Positions 21,884-22,904 of a stretch of DNA of 22,904 nucleotides are shown piece by piece. The translations under genes were made by a program, and so were the position numbers. Position 1 is the stretch's first letter. Every line of letters begins with the position of its first letter. The stretch is from a virus. The notes under the pieces are model-generated. The model was not told where the DNA came from and made no database searches. It saw only the letters and a list, made by a program, of their open reading frames with translations. The stretch lies in IMG/VR virus record IMGVR_UViG_3300027114_000023, positions 1 to 22,904 of that record; one strand, 5' to 3'.

Positions 21884-22026
21884 TTCATCTTCTTTTTCTT
21901 AGGCTTCGACTTACCAGCAGCACTCAAGGCAATGGCAATAGCCTGCTTCTGAGGCTTGCCTGACTTCATCTCTTTCTTGATATTCTCAGAGATAACTTTC
22001 TGAGAAGAGCCTTTCTTCAATGGCAT
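21880..22026 (-). CDS. 48-residue lysine-rich phage protein ([17 protein letters not shown] type)
   Basis: Starting at ATG 22026, five bases after GGAGG, this protein has about 30 percent Lys and begins [20 protein letters not shown]. It continues with [15 protein letters not shown] and ends in a run of Lys. The KQAIAIALS block is found in short phage and bacterial proteins (DUF6496-like, from memory) of unknown role. The frame extends upstream to 22080, but that start would lack a ribosome site and overlap the previous gene. Its stop overlaps the next start by ATGA. Confidence 0.8.
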   Translation of the reverse strand: MPLKKGSSQKVISENIKKEMKSGKPQKQAIAIALSAAGKSKPKKKKMK

Positions 22027-22027
22027 A

Positions 22028-22375
22028 TCAGCCTCCATGGAATTGAGTAGCTTGATTAGTAAACAGCTCGATTGTAGCAATGTAAGTAATAGACGATGTA
22101 CCAGACTGAGATATCTTAATTTGATCCCCAGCCTCGATAGCTACTACAGCATCGGACAGAAGAACAAACTCACCTACGCCTAGGTTCTTACCACCAATGA
22201 TATAATGAGTAGCATTCTCTGAAGCATCATACCAAGTAACAGTAGGACTATTAGTACCAGCAGTACTGACAATGTACATCAAAGACCATAGACCAGTGTT
22301 CTTCGTAGGCACAGTGAAGATAGTCTCTTCTGCCGTGGTGGTCTTGGTTTTAGCTACGGATATCGTACGTGCCAT
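22028..22375 (-). CDS. 115-residue beta-rich protein, possible minor virion or decoration protein
   Basis: This protein is beta-rich and Thr/Ser/Gly-rich ([71 protein letters not shown]). It resembles small phage capsid-associated or tail-associated beta-sandwich proteins, but I cannot name the family. It is the first gene after the minus-strand promoter, with a leader of about 20 bases and no strong ribosome site, and its end overlaps the ribosome site of the next gene. Direct proximity to a strong promoter suggests high expression, fitting an abundant structural protein; this is inference. Confidence 0.7.
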   Translation of the reverse strand: MARTISVAKTKTTTAEETIFTVPTKNTGLWSLMYIVSTAGTNSPTVTWYDASENATHYIIGGKNLGVGEFVLLSDAVVAIEAGDQIKISQSGTSSITYIATIELFTNQATQFHGG

Positions 22376-22400
22376 GGTTTATAGTCTCTATAGATGCTAT

Positions 22401-22429
22401 ATTATACCACACTTTTTACTGTTTGTCAA
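22401..22429 (-). promoter_or_regulatory. Perfect-consensus sigma70 promoter P4 for the virion operon
   Basis: On the minus strand, TTGACA (22429-22424), a 17-base spacer and TATAAT (22406-22401) match the consensus at all 12 positions, with TGG giving an extended -10. The block AGTGTGGTATAATAT equals that of promoter P2. The -35 lies in the last codons of the 61-residue membrane protein gene. The expected start is about 22394, next to the palindrome TCTATAGA, so the leader to the ATG at 22375 is about 20 bases. Confidence 0.85.
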
Positions 22430-22601
22430 CTGTTTTCTTACCTAACCAGCCCTGAACAGTGTCTGTTTCCCAGATACGGATAGCTGTCCAGACGATCGTA
22501 AACAGGGCTGCAACGGCTGGTAGCACGTCAGCTAGGGTACCTATTACCGTGACTACAGAAACCCCGTCCAGGGCGTGCTTGGTGCCTTCTGATACGTCCA
22601 T
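22416..22601 (-). CDS. Small membrane protein, T7-holin-like candidate
   Basis: This 61-residue protein starts at ATG 22601 with GGAGG seven bases upstream. The frame continues to 22679, but the longer form has no ribosome site. The sequence DVSEGTKHALDGVSVVTVIG then LADVLPAVAALFTIVWTAIR has one or two hydrophobic membrane segments (about 14-24 and 26-43) and a charged C-terminus ending KKTVDKQ. Its size and layout recall class II holins such as T7 gp17.5. A 3-TM holin is also encoded beside the endolysin, so this may be a second holin, an antiholin or another membrane protein. Confidence 0.65.
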   Translation of the reverse strand: MDVSEGTKHALDGVSVVTVIGTLADVLPAVAALFTIVWTAIRIWETDTVQGWLGKKTVDKQ

Positions 22602-22904
22602 TACAGTGCCTCCGACATTTGCCTTATGATACCGTTGATATAAAGGATAGCTACTATAATAGCTGCCAACCCAAAGCAATAGACCTTGAGCATGAATAAT
22701 TGCTTTCTGTCATGCCCGTCCTCGTTATAGATTCTTTCCCAGTCCTGCTTCATGCGCGCTTCAATCCTGATAATGTCATCTACAGCCTTCTGACCATAGT
22801 TTCTTTTGACTTCATCAAGCATTTCTTGTCGCATATCGTGAATCTCTCTGAATCTTTTCCACTCTTCCACAGCTTCAAAGAAGTGAGTATCAGGTTTTCT
22901 TACT
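22601..22904 (-). CDS. Truncated gene: protein with C-terminal membrane segment
   Basis: The frame is open from the right edge to TAA at 22601-22603, giving at least 100 residues. The reading from the edge is RKPDTHFFEAVEEWKRFREI and on, with no start codon in good context. A GTG at 22870 is possible but lacks a ribosome site, so the start is probably outside. The body is charged and helical (MRQEMLDEVKRNYGQKAVDD, IEARMKQDWERIYNED), then a membrane segment KVYCFGLAAIIVAILYINGI close to the C-terminus. Its stop overlaps the next start (TAATG), pairing it with the small holin-like gene. Role unknown; a lysis or membrane-associated function is possible. Confidence 0.6.
   Translation of the reverse strand, partial: VRKPDTHFFEAVEEWKRFREIHDMRQEMLDEVKRNYGQKAVDDIIRIEARMKQDWERIYNEDGHDRKQLFMLKVYCFGLAAIIVAILYINGIIRQMSEAL

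Noticed and set aside
22680-22870. GTG 22870 as the true start of the right-edge gene
   Set aside because: No ribosome site is upstream and the frame stays open to the edge, so the gene is treated as truncated.
1-22904. tRNA genes, CRISPR arrays, insertion sequences, integrase or attachment sites
   Set aside because: None seen by eye; the non-coding gaps are too short for tRNAs or arrays, and no transposase or integrase motifs appear. A tRNA and repeat search by program would be needed to exclude them fully.

Overview
The window is part of a tailed double-stranded DNA phage genome, most likely a short-tailed (podovirus-type) phage. It carries a T7-like replication set (primase-helicase, family A DNA polymerase, ssDNA-binding protein, 5' nuclease, PD-(D/E)XK nuclease) and podovirus-type virion genes (tail adaptor, tail nozzle, collar-domain tail fibre, internal/ejection proteins, holin, GH24 endolysin). 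Many of the tiny proteins resemble ones I associate with uncultured marine phages, so a marine bacterial host is plausible, but nothing here names the host. Both window edges cut through genes, so terminase, portal, capsid and any phage RNA polymerase would lie outside it.

Layout. Bases 1-10690 hold the plus-strand replication and nucleotide-metabolism genes. Four small early genes lead into primase-helicase (992-2614), DNA polymerase (2604-4268), ssDNA-binding protein (4529-4927), 5'-3' exonuclease (5167-5859), PD-(D/E)XK nuclease (6046-6417), metallophosphoesterase (6613-7395) and a class I ribonucleotide reductase pair nrdA/nrdB (7833-10551). Small uncharacterised genes sit between them. 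Bases 10733-22904 hold the minus-strand virion and lysis genes, transcribed right to left. The order is two small membrane proteins, four tiny basic or cysteine-rich proteins and others, tail adaptor, nozzle, collar-domain fibre, five internal/ejection-type proteins, 3-TM holin, endolysin. The two arms converge on a hairpin terminator at 10711-10734. Coding density is very high. Most neighbours overlap by ATGA, TAATG or TAGTG junctions, and the only gaps near 40-85 bases hold promoters or the terminator. There is no gene-free stretch over 300 bases.

How it works together. Host-type sigma70 promoters with 17-bp spacers sit at 688-716, 4466-4494 and 7626-7654 (plus strand) and at 22429-22401 (minus strand). 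Each is wholly or partly folded into the 3' end of the preceding gene. They would start, in order, the replication core, the SSB/nuclease genes, the dNTP-supply genes and the virion operon. The exonuclease and nucleases could degrade host DNA, the reductase converts ribonucleotides to dNTPs, and polymerase, helicase and SSB replicate the genome. The minus-strand operon then builds the tail and ejection apparatus and lyses the cell. The convergent layout and host-type promoters differ from the single-direction, phage-RNA-polymerase-driven plan of T7 itself.

I did not find tRNAs, CRISPR arrays, insertion sequences or integration genes by eye. The most unusual points are the promoter architecture, a perfect-consensus promoter-like sequence inside the exonuclease gene, the cluster of tiny lysine-rich proteins in the virion operon, and an ejection module divided into several contiguous ORFs.
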